From the NCBI RefSeq assembly GCF_907165205.1, contig NC_058190.1:35553345-35617344 (forward strand): a stretch of 64,000 nucleotides of DNA, read 5' to 3'. The DNA is from Coccinella septempunctata (lineage: Eukaryota > Arthropoda > Insecta > Coleoptera > Coccinellidae). Both the position numbers and the translations under genes were made by a program. The notes beneath the pieces were generated by a model. The model did no database searches. It was not told the DNA's origin and was given only the letters and a program-made list of their open reading frames with translations. This document shows, piece by piece, positions 12,373 to 24,195 of this stretch (the first letter of the stretch is position 1; each line of letters begins with the position of its first letter).

Positions 12373-12703
12373 TACAGGGTGGGCAAAATTGGTAATTTTA
12401 AACTACTGTTTTCATAAGAAGAAACACAACTTTATGTTATAGCTCAACAAATAAACCAGTAGGAAAAAATCATGGTACGTCACTAGATTGCTATCAAAAA
12501 AGTGTCTGTATAATGTTTTCCTTTCAACATCCTAGCTCAAACGGAAACGGAGATAATGACCAAAGATGAAATCCTCCAAATGCAGTTGATGGCATTATTA
12601 GTTTCTCGAAAAAAGACGACATGAGAATGGCACATTCATTTTTTTCTATATCGTTGGGTTAAAAAGTTGTTGTTCAGGTATCACCAATTTTGCCCACCCT
12701 GTA
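12373..12703. mobile_element. MITE with TACAGGGTGGGCAAAATTGG ends, monomer form
   Basis: A 331-bp unit starts TACAGGGTGGGCAAAATTGG and ends with the inverted sequence CCAATTTTGCCCACCCTGTA. The interior contains ATGTTATAGCTCA, ATTGCTATCAAAAAAGTGTC and GCATTATTAGTTTCTCG. The same interior occurs in both arms of the dimeric foldbacks at 53730 and 57997, so this copy is the single-arm form. Confidence 0.85.
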
Positions 12704-13872
12704 CATCACATCGTCAATATTCGGACAGATACGGAAACAAGTGCGTCTCCAGCCTTTGGGCTAGGTGGGGGGCAGAAAAATCAGAATAGAAATAATGGAC
12801 TGTAGGTAGTGTAGGATGAAACAAAATTTATTTTATGCTTCATTAGCTCACAGTATCATATAATTCATATCAGAAAACAACTGATAACTGAATCAAAATT
12901 TCAAACAAACCAAACCACAACCTTCCTGGATGCTTAGCAAATTCTTCAACAACTCTGTTGTTGGACTCCCTTAACCAGGTTTTGATCCTACGAAGGCTGA
13001 TGAATGATCACTCCACAGTGCAAGTAGTTTACGGTAGAGCGATCAAAATATTCAAAACTTTTTCTTTAAAGCATGTCTTTTTTACTTCATTTTTGATGCC
13101 GCTCAAATTGAAAAATTGGCATAAAGTGTCGTAAGCATCAGTGATACTATGAAATGAGTTCTTTTGGATCTGAGCAGGGTGCAGTCTGCAATGTATACGC
13201 ATAGAGAAAGGTCTCTGTATATATGTATATACGCCAGGGGGATTCTATTCTAATTTATTATACATATTTGGACGAATTTCATGGTGTGATTTGATAGATA
13301 ATTTAAGAGCACCACATTGTAATTTTCGTGTTTTATGCTATTATTTCATGAGTTTTTAAGGAATATTTGTGCAGCTCTAGGAGGGGGGCATCTGCCCCCC
13401 TTCCCCCCTGGGACGTCCATGTACGGAAACATCTTCGATATTAAATTTTCTCGCAATCCGGAACTCATTCCAAGCTGGAGGCTGGGCTCAATCTTTGAAC
13501 AAATTGGAATATTAACAAGTTATTGATCGCCTGGCGATTAAGTTACAGCAGAAGTCTGCAAATCCTGCAAATAATAAGCTGATTGCGCAAGGAAATTAAT
13601 AATGAGATCAAAAATAAGATGAGTATCTTTCACTGAGAGCATTGCTTGAACATATCTCGAAAAGTTTCATTTATATAATAATATTTTCAATGACGCAGGA
13701 GATTTTGAGCCCTTGTTCAAATTTATAACCTCCACCATTTAATGGTTCTTCTTGTTTGATTTTGGATTTTAACAGTATTTTTTTTATCATTACCTAGCTA
13801 GCAGTCAAGAAACATACATACCAATAAAGTATCAAATTAAATTTACTTTAACCAAGTATTCTTATTTTAATA
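12704..13872. other. No gene recognised
   Basis: No exon or repeat boundary could be supported. A poly-C-rich patch near 13380-13410 is the only compositional oddity. Confidence 0.4.
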
Positions 13873-14421
13873 TACAGGGTGATTCATAACTAATGGGACA
13901 TAGGCTGAGGGCAGATTGTTTGGACCAAAATATGGCGATAGGACCAAATATACCTCAATAAAATATTGCTGTGGAAGAAGATAGAGGGCGTTAAGGTTGA
14001 ATTTTTTTTTCGTTGTTCGCTTATAATTTCATTGTATATTTTTTAATCCGTTTTTAAGAAAAACACAATTGAACAGTTCAGAGCATCGGAAGGGGATATG
14101 AAGTAACCATTTATTTATTTTATTCATTTATTTCGACGATAAAGCATAATTAAAAACAATGTAACATAAAAAGAATAAACTTAAATTAAATGTTCTACGT
14201 GGCCTCCTCCGACTTCTATGCCTTTTCTAATTCTTTTTAATATAGGACTTTCGAACAGCGAAGAAAATATTATTCTGCCCCCTTATAAAAAATTCAACTT
14301 CAACGCCCTTTATCTTTTTCCACAGCAATATTTTATTGAGGTTTATTTGATCCTATCGCCATATTTTGGTCCAAACAATCTGCCCTTGGCCTATTTTTCA
14401 ATAGTTATGAATCACCCTGTA
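13873..14421. mobile_element. Foldback element with TACAGGGTGATTCATAAC ends
   Basis: A 549-bp element bounded by TA on both sides. Arms of about 135 bp (13873-14010 and 14287-14421) are inverted copies sharing CCAAAATATGGCGATAGGA and CAATAAAATATTGCTGTGG. The 275-bp centre is not palindromic. No coding capacity was recognised. Confidence 0.85.
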
Positions 14422-15799
14422 TATAGGTAACTTGGGCATCGAAACAATTAATGATAATTCAAGCATACACATGTATCTAAATCCAGCCAAAAATCTTTTT
14501 TGAAAATATAGATTAGAAATTTTTTTCAGTCTGATGTTGAATATTTTTGACAAGATACCTGGAGAGTCAAAGAATGACTGTGAATACCTATGCATATTAA
14601 TGGAAATGTCTAGGCCTTTATTCCATAATTATACATGAATTGCTGGCGAAGCTTTAGGCATTCGCATTGAGCAATATTCTCCATTATCGAGGTGGAAATA
14701 ATTTTAATTACATCCCCAGTATGATAATGATTCCATTCGCGCAAGCCAACATGACCGACGAAAATTTAGATTTGCTGTTGGTTTTCATAAACGTTGAAAT
14801 TTAATATTACCATATTATGGTACGCTACGTATGTCGTATATTGACTCAGTTTCCAATCATTATATTCTCTCTGTTCCTCAATAAATGATCTGGAACTTCG
14901 AACAGAATGTGAACAATCAAATCAATCATATTTAATTATTTTCCAATGAATCACAAATATGTATGTTATGAATACAAAGTCGATGCTCAGTTCTATTAAA
15001 TCTGACCGAAATTAATATTATTACCGTTCACGAATCATTGATGAAATAAATCATTCCCGTTATAATTCAGCTATGATATGGGGAATTAAATTATTGGAAT
15101 AATATAATGAATGCTTCATCGCTAGTGAAATGTGTATAGTATTCAATAAACATGTATTGGGAAAGTATTCGTTTAGTTCAATGATAGACCTAATTGTTTT
15201 TTATGCAACAATATAGTATCATACAATGAATAATTCATTCAGAAATTCAAACGAATAGATATTCATACCATTTATATTAAGAATCAATTCAGATGCATAC
15301 AACCCGCTGTTATGAATATCAACAAGTGTTACAATCCGAATTGAACCAACAAATTTGCCATCGTCAGGGCCACTAAATGGAGAACGTTCATCCGAAGCAG
15401 ATGCTGATCATCTTAGACCTTCCCTAATCTAAGCTGATCATGGTTTCGGTCTCATTTGACCTCGTCAGGGCAACATAGCTCCTTCTTCGATGGAAAGACG
15501 TTTGGAATTGAAGGACCCATATTCAACACTTACAGGCGCTAATACTGAGTACTACATGGTTGGCCATGATATAAGTTTTAACTAAAACGGAGTAAGATTG
15601 AAATGTTGTTAATGTCAACACGACGTTGCCACAACTAATACAGCTAGCTATTAATTTAATTATTACCAGAGCCTACCATAATGCCGAAAGTAGCTAATTG
15701 AAAAACAGCAAAGACAGGGTATTCGGAAGTGCTATTCACAATTCACGTCCACTTATTCGAATTATTGAAAACCCTCATCCGAATCTGAACGATTTTTAT
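14422..15799. other. No gene recognised
   Basis: AT-rich sequence. At 15360-15480 two copies of CGTCAGGGC and a TGCTGATCAT/AGCTGATCATG pair hint at a degraded repeat, but no family could be named. Confidence 0.4.
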
Positions 15800-16095
15800 T
15801 TTAGCTGGGCGATTCTACAATCAGGAAGATTGTGAATGAAGACGACGACAAAGAATTTTCTTTTATTGGGAGACCCAAAAAAGTGGTGGCATTCGAGGAC
15901 TGCAACGGCAAATTTGGGATTGTAATTTGGAAAATGAACACTTCAGTATTGACAGATATCAATCCATGGGTTATAAATACAGAAAAGTGAATGAACGCAA
16001 AATTTTATGCAGAAATTTTTGCAATTTTAAATCTTTGGATGAAAATATCAGATTTGTGGAAAATTGGATTTATCAAAATGATACTTCTGTTCATG
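15800..16095 (+). pseudogene. Degenerate transposase remnant (DDE type, tentative)
   Basis: A plus-strand trace reads STIRKIVNEDDDKEFSFIG then RPKKVVAF, and further on, after frame changes, GYKYRKVNERKILC and ENIRFVENWIYQND. This order (basic helix-turn-helix segment, GRPKK linker, then a G-Y-K-Y-K-K-V-N-x-R-K-I-L block) resembles the N-terminal half of an insect DDE transposase family I know only by pattern. A second copy of the first segment lies at 56320-56538 on the minus strand. Stops and frameshifts make it non-functional. Family assignment is tentative. Confidence 0.5.
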
Positions 16096-16105
16096 GGGCC
16101 ATATA

Positions 16106-16362
16106 GCGCCCGTGGCTTGGAGGTTGAAGTGTCGGCTCAGTATATTGCAACCGCGAGGTACTGAGTTCGATCCCGGGCTAGAGAAAAAATTTCTAGTCGA
16201 TACGGGTACGGGCCACCATTCACTGTTGGGTTCAAATTAACAGTGCTGTGCCTAAGGTGGCGTAAGGACACAGTAACAAAGCCTACACAGAACACAACTG
16301 GTTCTCCGAACTCACAGAGCTTCTGAAAGGTACTTCAGTCTGCTACGGAGAATCAGAATAAT
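16106..16362 (+). mobile_element. tRNA-derived SINE
   Basis: The 5' part resembles a tRNA gene, with an A-box-like TGGCTTGGAGG at 16113-16123 and a B-box-like GAGTTCGATCC at 16163-16173. These are the internal promoter of RNA polymerase III. The region after it is not tRNA-related and runs to an AT-rich end near 16362. There is no coding capacity; mobilisation would depend on a LINE. The exact 3' end is uncertain. Confidence 0.75.
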
Positions 16363-17000
16363 ATGAAATATGTGTGTTTGTCGATGGACACATGAATCTG
16401 AAATGAGGAGCAATGCATCCAGAATTGAATCTTCGTTTCACGGTCCTACACACAGGAAATAATTTTGAATTTCAAGAGGGCTGTAGTTTGATTTTAAATT
16501 CAGCAAACTCCCCTTCATTATTTAGATTTTTTTGTAATTACCCATTAAATTTTTTGAGAGATACACATTCCCTACTATTTCATCAGATGCATTTCATTTT
16601 TGGGTTCCGTTTTTTTTTTATTCAACAACTGATGTAACGTCTTCAACTTTCAGCCAAAGAAGATAACTCACATTAACTCCATAGACAAAATACTGATTGA
16701 CTCTTCTCAAGCAACTGCATATTAATGTAAATAAATTAATTTTATTTTATAATAAAAATAAATATATTCAAAAATTCATCGCTTGTCTTTTCCATGCAAC
16801 AACTAGATTAGGAATCCCTTCAATCAGTTTGTAGAAACGTTATGTTCAACACATATGAATTATTTAATTTCCGAAGTGAATTCACAGTGAGAAATACCAA
16901 ATTAGTGATACTTTTACGAAGAATGGGCAGCATACCGCTGATTTCTAACCCAAAAATGTTTTGACAAGCGTCATAACCTCACATTTTCATACTATACACT
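16363..17000. other. No gene recognised
   Basis: Apart from an unsupported open frame at 16413-16637, nothing stands out. Confidence 0.4.
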
Positions 17001-17244
17001 CATAGACATAGAGACATGGACTGAGCAATGTCAGCATGAAATTGTCTTTTTTATAGAAAGAGAGAAATGATCGTCGGGCATTTACCTGTCTCTTTTTTGT
17101 TCACATAGAGGTGAATGTGTACCAATCAAAATTCTAGAAAAAGACAACTGCGTGCCCGACGTGCGTTTCTCTCTGTCACTTTTTTTGACCGTATTTCATG
17201 CACAGATAGAAAGGGGAGGCACAGTCCATGTCTCTATGTCTATG
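17001..17244. mobile_element. MITE, CATAGACAT family, copy 2
   Basis: Perfect terminal inverted repeats: CATAGACATAGAGACATGGA at the left and its complement ending at 17244. The 244-bp unit has no coding capacity and is the inverse-orientation relative of the copy at 12097-12328. Confidence 0.85.
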
Positions 17245-17339
17245 TATACACTATGGAAAGTATCAAACGAGTAATTTTATAAAAGTGAACGGAGTATATT
17301 TCTGCCTGAAAAACATTTGAACGGCGCCTAACGATAGTG

Positions 17340-17967
17340 TACAGGCTGGGCAAAATTTGTTGTCTACTGAGGGGATCTCGAGAACTATAAGAGGTAGTGA
17401 AAACGGATTACTCATTTCCGAGCTCTTTTTCAGAGAAACAAAGAATTGTGAAAACCTTAGACTCCTACGATTCTTCGTTTTTGAGTTATTAGCCAAAAAT
17501 GAGATTTTGACGATTTAGATAAGTTCTCATAACTTTTTTGTCTTTGGAGTTATAGATCTGAAATTTGAACCTTCTACAGGCAATTTTTAACGTAGAGTCC
17601 AGAGTACATATTTTTTCATTCAAATTATTAGGCAAACTTCAGTTTTTTTAAATGCAAAATTTTAATGAATTTTTTATTTTTTAATTGAAAAAAACCTATT
17701 GTCATTAGATTTTACGTATAAAAGTGCCTAAGAGGGTTTAAATTTCTAATCTGTAACTTCAAAGACAAAAAAGTTAGGAGAACTTCTAGAAATCCACAAA
17801 ATATCATTTTTTGCTGTTAACTCAAAAACGAAGAATCCTAGGAGGCTACGGTTTTCACCATTCTTTGTTTCTCTGAAAAAGAGCTCGGAAATAAGTCATC
17901 CTTTTTTTTCTAGCCCTCATATTTCTCGAGATCCCCTCAGTAGACAACGAATTTTGCCCACCCTGTA
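17340..17967. mobile_element. Foldback element with TACAGGCTGGGCAAAAT ends
   Basis: A 628-bp nearly complete palindrome. Each arm is about 300 bp and holds CTACTGAGGGGATCTCGAGA, GAGCTCTTTTTCAGAGAAAC and AAAACGAAGAATC or their complements. Only the outer 17 bases resemble the 12373 family; the interior is unrelated. Non-coding: frames inside it (17263-17496, 17855-18124) are chance. Confidence 0.85.
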
Positions 17968-19254
17968 CACTTGGTGCTTGCCCCGCATATTCGAGCGCCA
18001 TCCTGTGACGTGGTTTTTGAACCATCAGTATACCATTTAATGGTATTAACTTTAGAAGTCTGTGTAGTGTATTCCTTTTCCAATTACTCCTTTTTACAAA
18101 GCATCGTGTTAAAAGTCTTCTCAATGATTACTTTTTTTTATCATAACATCACTAGGTAGGTCGCTGAAGAGATGTACTTGTCGTAGGCCTTTGGAAATCG
18201 TAGAGTTTTTTTCAGGTTGCGGAAATCTTCTGGTAATTGTAGTTTGTTCAGTTCTTTTCATCTTGAGGACATGCTTATTATTATTATTAGATTTTCGATG
18301 ATGAATATCAATCATTATTTATTGTGGATTTCATTTTTCATAGTGATGTTTTTTCTTTCTTGAAATTTTCTAATGATATCTCAATTAGCATTTCACTATG
18401 AAATATTGCACAGCGGGTTTAAGCAAGTTCTTAATGAAGAAACACTTGAATAATTCATATGATGGATATCGAAAGTGAATTCCTATTGACCAAATGAAAT
18501 TTTTTGTTGGTCTTTTCCACTTGAATATTTTTAAATTGGAATGTATCCTTCAGGCAAACAAAAAAAGAACACCCGTCCCTGAAAATCGATTCGAAAGTAT
18601 AAATTTCGACCCCGACCGCTGCCCTTATTTTCTTTTTATTCTCCGCAAAGCTCCACCTCTTCCTTGTGATGGTATCGTCTGAATTCCCTCGGTGCCGAAG
18701 AAGAAAACAAATGTGCTGATGATTTGAATATTTCCGGAGGGAAAATAAAAATCCGCCTAATAAATCTGAGCACGTCTGGAAAAACAGGTTCGCCAATGGA
18801 AATCTGGGAAATTCGTCGATAGATATGAATAATGCGGTTGGGAACTCGGTTCATTGAGATTTATCGCTACGGATTTTCTCATTTGAATTAACGTTCTGGA
18901 GTAAGATTGAGGACGTGTTCAATTTGTTCAAATTTGGAGCTTCACGAGCTATAAAGGCCACAATGAGTTATGGACCTCACGGTGTTTTCAACATGTTGAT
19001 CAATGTTGTCGCATTGAAGTTGTACCGTCTATAGACAGCAACCATACAGATCAAGTTTGAAGTATGGAACGCCTCATTTATCTCAGAATGATTTTTATGA
19101 ATTTTGTTGTGAGATGATCTTGTGTATTGCCGATATTATGGCGATATTTATTAATTGTTGTCAGATCTTTCCTTTTTCTGGACTAATAATGAAATATGGT
19201 TTTTCAAATGGACAACCCTGTACAATTTTAGCCTTCTTAAATCCTTAATGAATA
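17968..19254. other. No gene recognised
   Basis: Frames at 18121-18315, 18455-18854 and 19057-19248 have no domain or splice support. Confidence 0.4.
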
Positions 19255-20742
19255 GGGGAAGTACGTACAAAATGACATGGTGTTTTGCTTTTTCATCATA
19301 ATTATATATTTGATGCAATTGCAATCAATCTCCCTGGTTTTTATTCATTTTAGGTTCAGGAACTATAATAAAATATATATTAAGAAAAAATGCAACCCAT
19401 CACAAAAACCATTTTGTCCATATACTGCGGACAAAATGACATACTAAAATATTAAGAACGCAATTCACAAGTATATCGTTTGGTAGACTTTGGGAGATTA
19501 GCGCAAAAGCATGAGCCCAAAAGATAACAAATCCTACATCGTAACCAACCCTCTCTGGGCTAAGAACGTGAAATGAAATCTTCTTTAATTATCATCTATC
19601 TGAGCAGTTCGCCTCGATAGTCTCAATCTCTTTTCTGATGATGGAGTGTTAGTAGCAGGATATTCCTGCTCCTTCTTTCATCATAATCAGAAATTTCTTT
19701 AAGTTGTCTCTTTTTTTCTGCCCGTGGATCCTTTGGTTCGTTTTTAGCAATAATTTCTTGCATGATTGGAGCAGAAGTTGAAAAAATCACCTTTGTCTGG
19801 TTTAGATTCTTTCTCTTTTTCCTTGGCTTCGATTGAACTGGCTCTGTGGTGCTGGCGGAATAGTAGCAACTGGATATGTCATTGATTGGTACCAGGTATT
19901 TTGTCTTTAGCGTGGAATTTACTTTATCGTTATTTGTTGCTGTTGGATGTGAAATAGATTCAGCATCGGTGCTCGCATCTTTTTGGACTGAAGAAGTGTT
20001 GGGTCATTCAGTTGATGGCTATTTGAAGCCTACTTGCATTCTGAACAGTTGCAGCTTTCTCACACGCCTCATTGAACAAACGCCCAATATGTAAATGGGT
20101 CGAGTTTCAAAAAGTTACATTCCAAGGTTTTATTCATATTTAGAGCATATCTTCTAAGCGTCGGCTGAGAAATACCAAATGCTTCCCTTTCTTTGCTTCC
20201 ATGCTTTAATAGCCTTACTCATAGATTCTTGGCTCCAAGACTGCCGATTAGTTTATCTTTCGTAGTTTCACGGCATATCACCTGGACAAAATGATAAATG
20301 TAATAAATAGAAACTTAACGGACAAAATGACATACAATGTCATTTTGTCCATTGTAAATGTATGTCATTGTGTCCAAATGTAAACAAAAAAAATGACAAA
20401 TCATAATTTCATCAATCAACTAATAATTGCAATGAGATTATCTGGAATCACTAGATACTTCCATAGTTTACAGATTTATATAGCAATAATCACAAAAAGC
20501 AACAAATAATTCACCAGAGAGAAAGAAGAAAATCACTGTGAAATAAATTTTTGTAGGCACGAAACACGTTCGAACTAATTACTGCGGCGTGACTGTGGTA
20601 ATGGCGCTCAACATTTCACATTATTGTAAATATGGCTGCCTTCATATGGTACATTTGTTGGAAAGTCGCTAAAGCACACCAACTTTGAAATACGGCGACT
20701 ATGTCATTTTGTACATATATGTCGTTTTGTACGTATTTTCCC
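19255..20742 (-). mobile_element. Pogo-like DNA transposon, internal deletion derivative A
   Basis: A 1.49-kb unit lies between TA dinucleotides with inverted ends GGGGAAGTACGTACAAAATG at the left and, in complement, GGGAAAATACGTACAAAACG at the right. The motif GACAAAATGACAT or a close variant recurs near both ends (19271, 19430, 20283, 20320, 20341, 20361, 20704), some copies back to back. TA target sites and the coding traces fit the pogo/Tigger group. Confidence 0.75.
19510..20276 (-). pseudogene. Pogo-like transposase remnant, DDE core missing
   Basis: From the ATG at 20276 the minus strand reads MP*NYER*TNRQSWSQESMS, then IKAWKQRKG and, in another frame, AFGISQPTLRRYA. This matches the psq-type helix-turn-helix at the N-terminus of pogo-like transposases. 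It then jumps, without any DDE catalytic core, to a C-terminal-like block FNEACEKAATVQNA and a basic tail KPRKKRKNLNQTKVIFSTSA. So the element kept both ends of the gene and lost the middle. Stops and frameshifts throughout rule out a functional enzyme; any retained peptide would only bind DNA. Confidence 0.7.
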
Positions 20743-20780
20743 TACTGAATATTTTTCTTCCTATGTTTTTCCTATCTATA

Positions 20781-21014
20781 TGCCATAATTTCGGAGTTGA
20801 AGCAGAAATAATACATCTAGATGGCTATGATTGAATAAACTCGTTTCATTTGAATGAAATTTGAATTTTCGTTTCCTGTTACAGCTTTGTCAAAATTTTG
20901 ATAATGAAAAAAGTATATAAATAACATAAATTAAAAGTGATTACAGCAGATGCTTAAAGTGCATTATTTCAGCTTCGGCGGAATGTAAATGTAGCTAACT
21001 CCGAAATTATGGCA
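20781..21014. mobile_element. MITE with TGCCATAATTTCGGAGTT ends
   Basis: A perfect 18-bp terminal inverted repeat at 20781-20798 and 20997-21014, with the similarity continuing inward less perfectly (AAGCAGAAATAAT against ATTATTTCAGCTT). The unit is 234 bp and non-coding. Confidence 0.8.
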
Positions 21015-21998
21015 TTTAGGTATGGGGAACATAAAATGAAAACAATTCAGTGATTTTTAAGAATAAAAAAAATACAGGATGATCCATTCGGCATAACAAA
21101 GTTCGTTATTATTACGGAAAAAGGGGAGATCTGATTACAATATGAATACCATCATATCAGCCATATCACAAGATCCAAGATCTTTGGAACACAAATTCAT
21201 AAAAATCATGCTATAATTCGGGCATTTTATACTTAAAACTCAATCTGTATTGATCCGCTAGAAATTTGTTCATAATGACGGCCATATTGACATTGAGACA
21301 ACCAAATATTTCGATTGCACTATCCTTTTATTGGCCGAGTGAAGTTGAAAGCCCTAATTCCACTATTTAGTGCCCCATGCCCATTGGTGCAGTATAAAAT
21401 TTTGCGAGCATCATTTTCATTGCAGCTTATGAGTTATTCACAATTACATTTTTTTTTAGCTGACTTCCCACTCAGCATCAACATTTCCGAATTCTGAAGA
21501 AATTTCGATGCCTATAGTCAGTACTAATTAGTGCCGTTTGAATTATTTCCAAAATTTCTACCGTTCTCAGGATTTCAACAATATTTTCTTTCGGTGCTGA
21601 CTTCACACCAAACACCAACTTTTCAGAGGAGCAGAACTGTATCATTCAGATAAGATAAGAAATATTTCTTATGTGGTTTGTGTTCGAAAATCTATAGCGT
21701 GTCTTTTTTAAAGTGGCTATTGATTTGTATCAACTGCTACAACCACTCTTGGTTGTGGTTTTATGATTGATGTTTGACCATATTTTCAATTTTAAAAACT
21801 CTAGTGTGTAGTGGTAAATTATTGTACTTTTTGTGTTGTTTTATAGTTGATGTTATTGTCATAATGATTTTGGGTCTTATGAAGGATAGAAGTAGAATAG
21901 AGTTTTTTGGTGTTTTTCTGTCCTTATCCCACGAAAAACAATTATCAAGATTTACAATGGCAGAAAAGTCTTAATGCCAATAATAAATGTTCAATTCC
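21015..21998. other. No gene recognised; one short direct repeat
   Basis: The 20 bases CTAATTAGTGCCGTTTGAAT occur near 21525 and again at 22229, just after the MITE at 21999-22222. No coding exon is supported. Confidence 0.45.
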
Positions 21999-22222
21999 TA
22001 CGAAGGCGTAGAAGGGCCACATAATATTTCAAAAATATTTTTCGGAATTTTACTAAATTCCGACTTTGAACTCGGAATTTTGTTGAATTCCGACTTTGAA
22101 CTCTGAATTTAGTTAAATTCCGACTTTGAACTCGGAATTTTGTTAAATTCCAACTTTGAACTCGGAATTTTACTAAGAAAAAATATTTTTAAAATATTAT
22201 GTGGCCCTTCTACGCCTTCGTA
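21999..22222. mobile_element. MITE with 30-bp internal minisatellite
   Basis: Terminal inverted repeats of about 45 bp begin TACGAAGGCGTAGAAGGGCC. The flanks AATTCC (21993-21998 and 22223-22228) may be the target duplication, though the exact boundary is ambiguous by a base or two. The interior, 22042-22176, is a tandem array of 30-bp units containing CCGACTTTGAACTCGGAATT. Each unit contains GGAATT and AATTCC, so it is partly self-complementary. No coding capacity. Confidence 0.85.
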
Positions 22223-24195
22223 AATTCCTGCTAATTAGTGCCGTTTGAATGTCTGCAATATCATTTTCAGTTTCCGAGATAGTGAATAATATTGATAAGC
22301 AGGTGTGATGTTGTCACTAACATATGTAATGATATTGTTGAAAAAATTCACTTTTATTGAGTGCCATTCCAAAAAAATCGAAATTTTTGATAGTTTTCGT
22401 GATATGAGCAAAAAAATATGTCTTCTCACATGCTCCTATGAAACCGAAACTCTTTTAATAAGCAATATTTCCAAAACTTCAGAAGAATAAGCAGAGACGA
22501 TATTATATTCCTTGAAGCATCAAATAATTGACGATTATTCGACAAAGCAATTAATGGAGCAGAATTTTGAGTTCTACAACAAATTATGCATCAAAAAGAT
22601 TCTTTCGGATGTTTCTGAATTCCATTTAGCAAACTTGAAAAAACTAGGCCGTCCTCAATTGCTGACACCCTTCAAATGGTTACAGAAAACCACTTATCGA
22701 TTAAAAAAACAACTGCAGAAATAGAATAAGACATCCATCAAAAAAACTGATGACCTATGCTAAAGCTACCACCCTTCACTTTACTCAGTATGAAAAGAAA
22801 TTGAATTCACCACTCTAACTGTACACCCTCAATACATTCTAGACATTTTCTACGCTTCAAAGAACAATAAAGTCTACAATGAGACGAGCGTAGAGGAAAA
22901 TAAAACTTATATGCACATATTACCTTTTTCCCTGCAAAACTAAATCTAATTGAAAACCCTCTTTGTTCTTTCCTTTCAGTGTATCTCTTTGTTATATTTT
23001 GCATGCAGGTTCATTTCTGAAAGCAAATGTTGAAATAACAATTTGTTGTCGGTGGAAGCGATTGATAAAGAATTTTTGTGGGTCAATTTTTGTTTCAATG
23101 TAAACTCTATCAGAGATTTCGAATGGAAACTATTAGGTATAAGTATCTTATATGGGCTGATTCAATATTTGGGAGACCGGATAAAAAATGATAGAAAATT
23201 AAACATGATCGAACTTTTTATTTCCATAAAAAATCTACTGAAAAAGTTAATTTCATGAATGGAAAATTGAAAACTTTCATCTTGTTATTGGAGAACAAAA
23301 AAAAACTTTCTGAAGAATATTGCAAGCTTCTTTTAAGGATTCCATAGGGAAAATTCATCTTCATAGTTCTGGCAAGAAATATTCGTAAAACTTGTAGAGG
23401 AAATTTACTATAACTTCCGATCTTTGAATATCGAAAAAATTATTCCTTAAATGGTAGCATTTTCAACAGGATATCTTAATTTGGTATCAAAAAAACTTAC
23501 AAACATAAGGATGAAAAGGACTTCATTAATAGCAAAAAAATATCATATTATGATGAGAATTTTCATTTTAAATCAAGTTGCAGAATATGTAATTGGAAAA
23601 ATAGATGAGATGACAGGTCTAACAAAATAAATGATTTATATAACTTACTGAAGATAAAATACCAATCATCAACCAACATAATTGGTTCTGCTCGCTCCAT
23701 GTCAGTTCTATAATAACATTGTTTTCCCCATTCATATAGATAGAAAAAATAATACGACATTCCATTACGTTAGAGATGATCGAACAGAAAGAAGGAGAGA
23801 CACCCGAATGAATCTAACCGATATGAAGACAAATGGAGGATCCATTTCGGTTATAAATCACCTGTTCTTACCGTCATAAAACAAATCATTTTTCTAGAAC
23901 GCGGTCATTTTTCCACGGAAAACTTTACGGCGTTTAGGAATTCCGGTAATGACACCAAATTGAGTTTTTCTGTGTTCAAGCTTCGATTTATGGACTAACT
24001 TCATGCGATTCCATGGTGCACTTAGTGAATTTATCGAATTGGTAATGTCTGAGATATTTCAGTTTCTGCGATTCTTTGAGAATTTCAAACCCTGGTTGAT
24101 CCCGAAATGATTGAGTTGCGCTATCCGTCCTTTTACTCCTACGTACATAGCGACAAGGAATAAGATGATTATTATCAGTAAAAATTTTTCAAATA
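22223..24195. other. No gene recognised
   Basis: Lysine-rich open frames at 22512-22724 and 23043-23258 lack any known domain and reflect AT-rich sequence. No terminal repeats were found. Confidence 0.4.

Noticed and set aside
22042..22176. CRISPR-like array
   Set aside because: The 30-bp units are contiguous without unique spacers and lie inside a MITE with inverted ends.
22512..23258. Lysine-rich frames as small proteins
   Set aside because: The composition is what AT-rich non-coding DNA gives by chance, and no homology pattern is visible.
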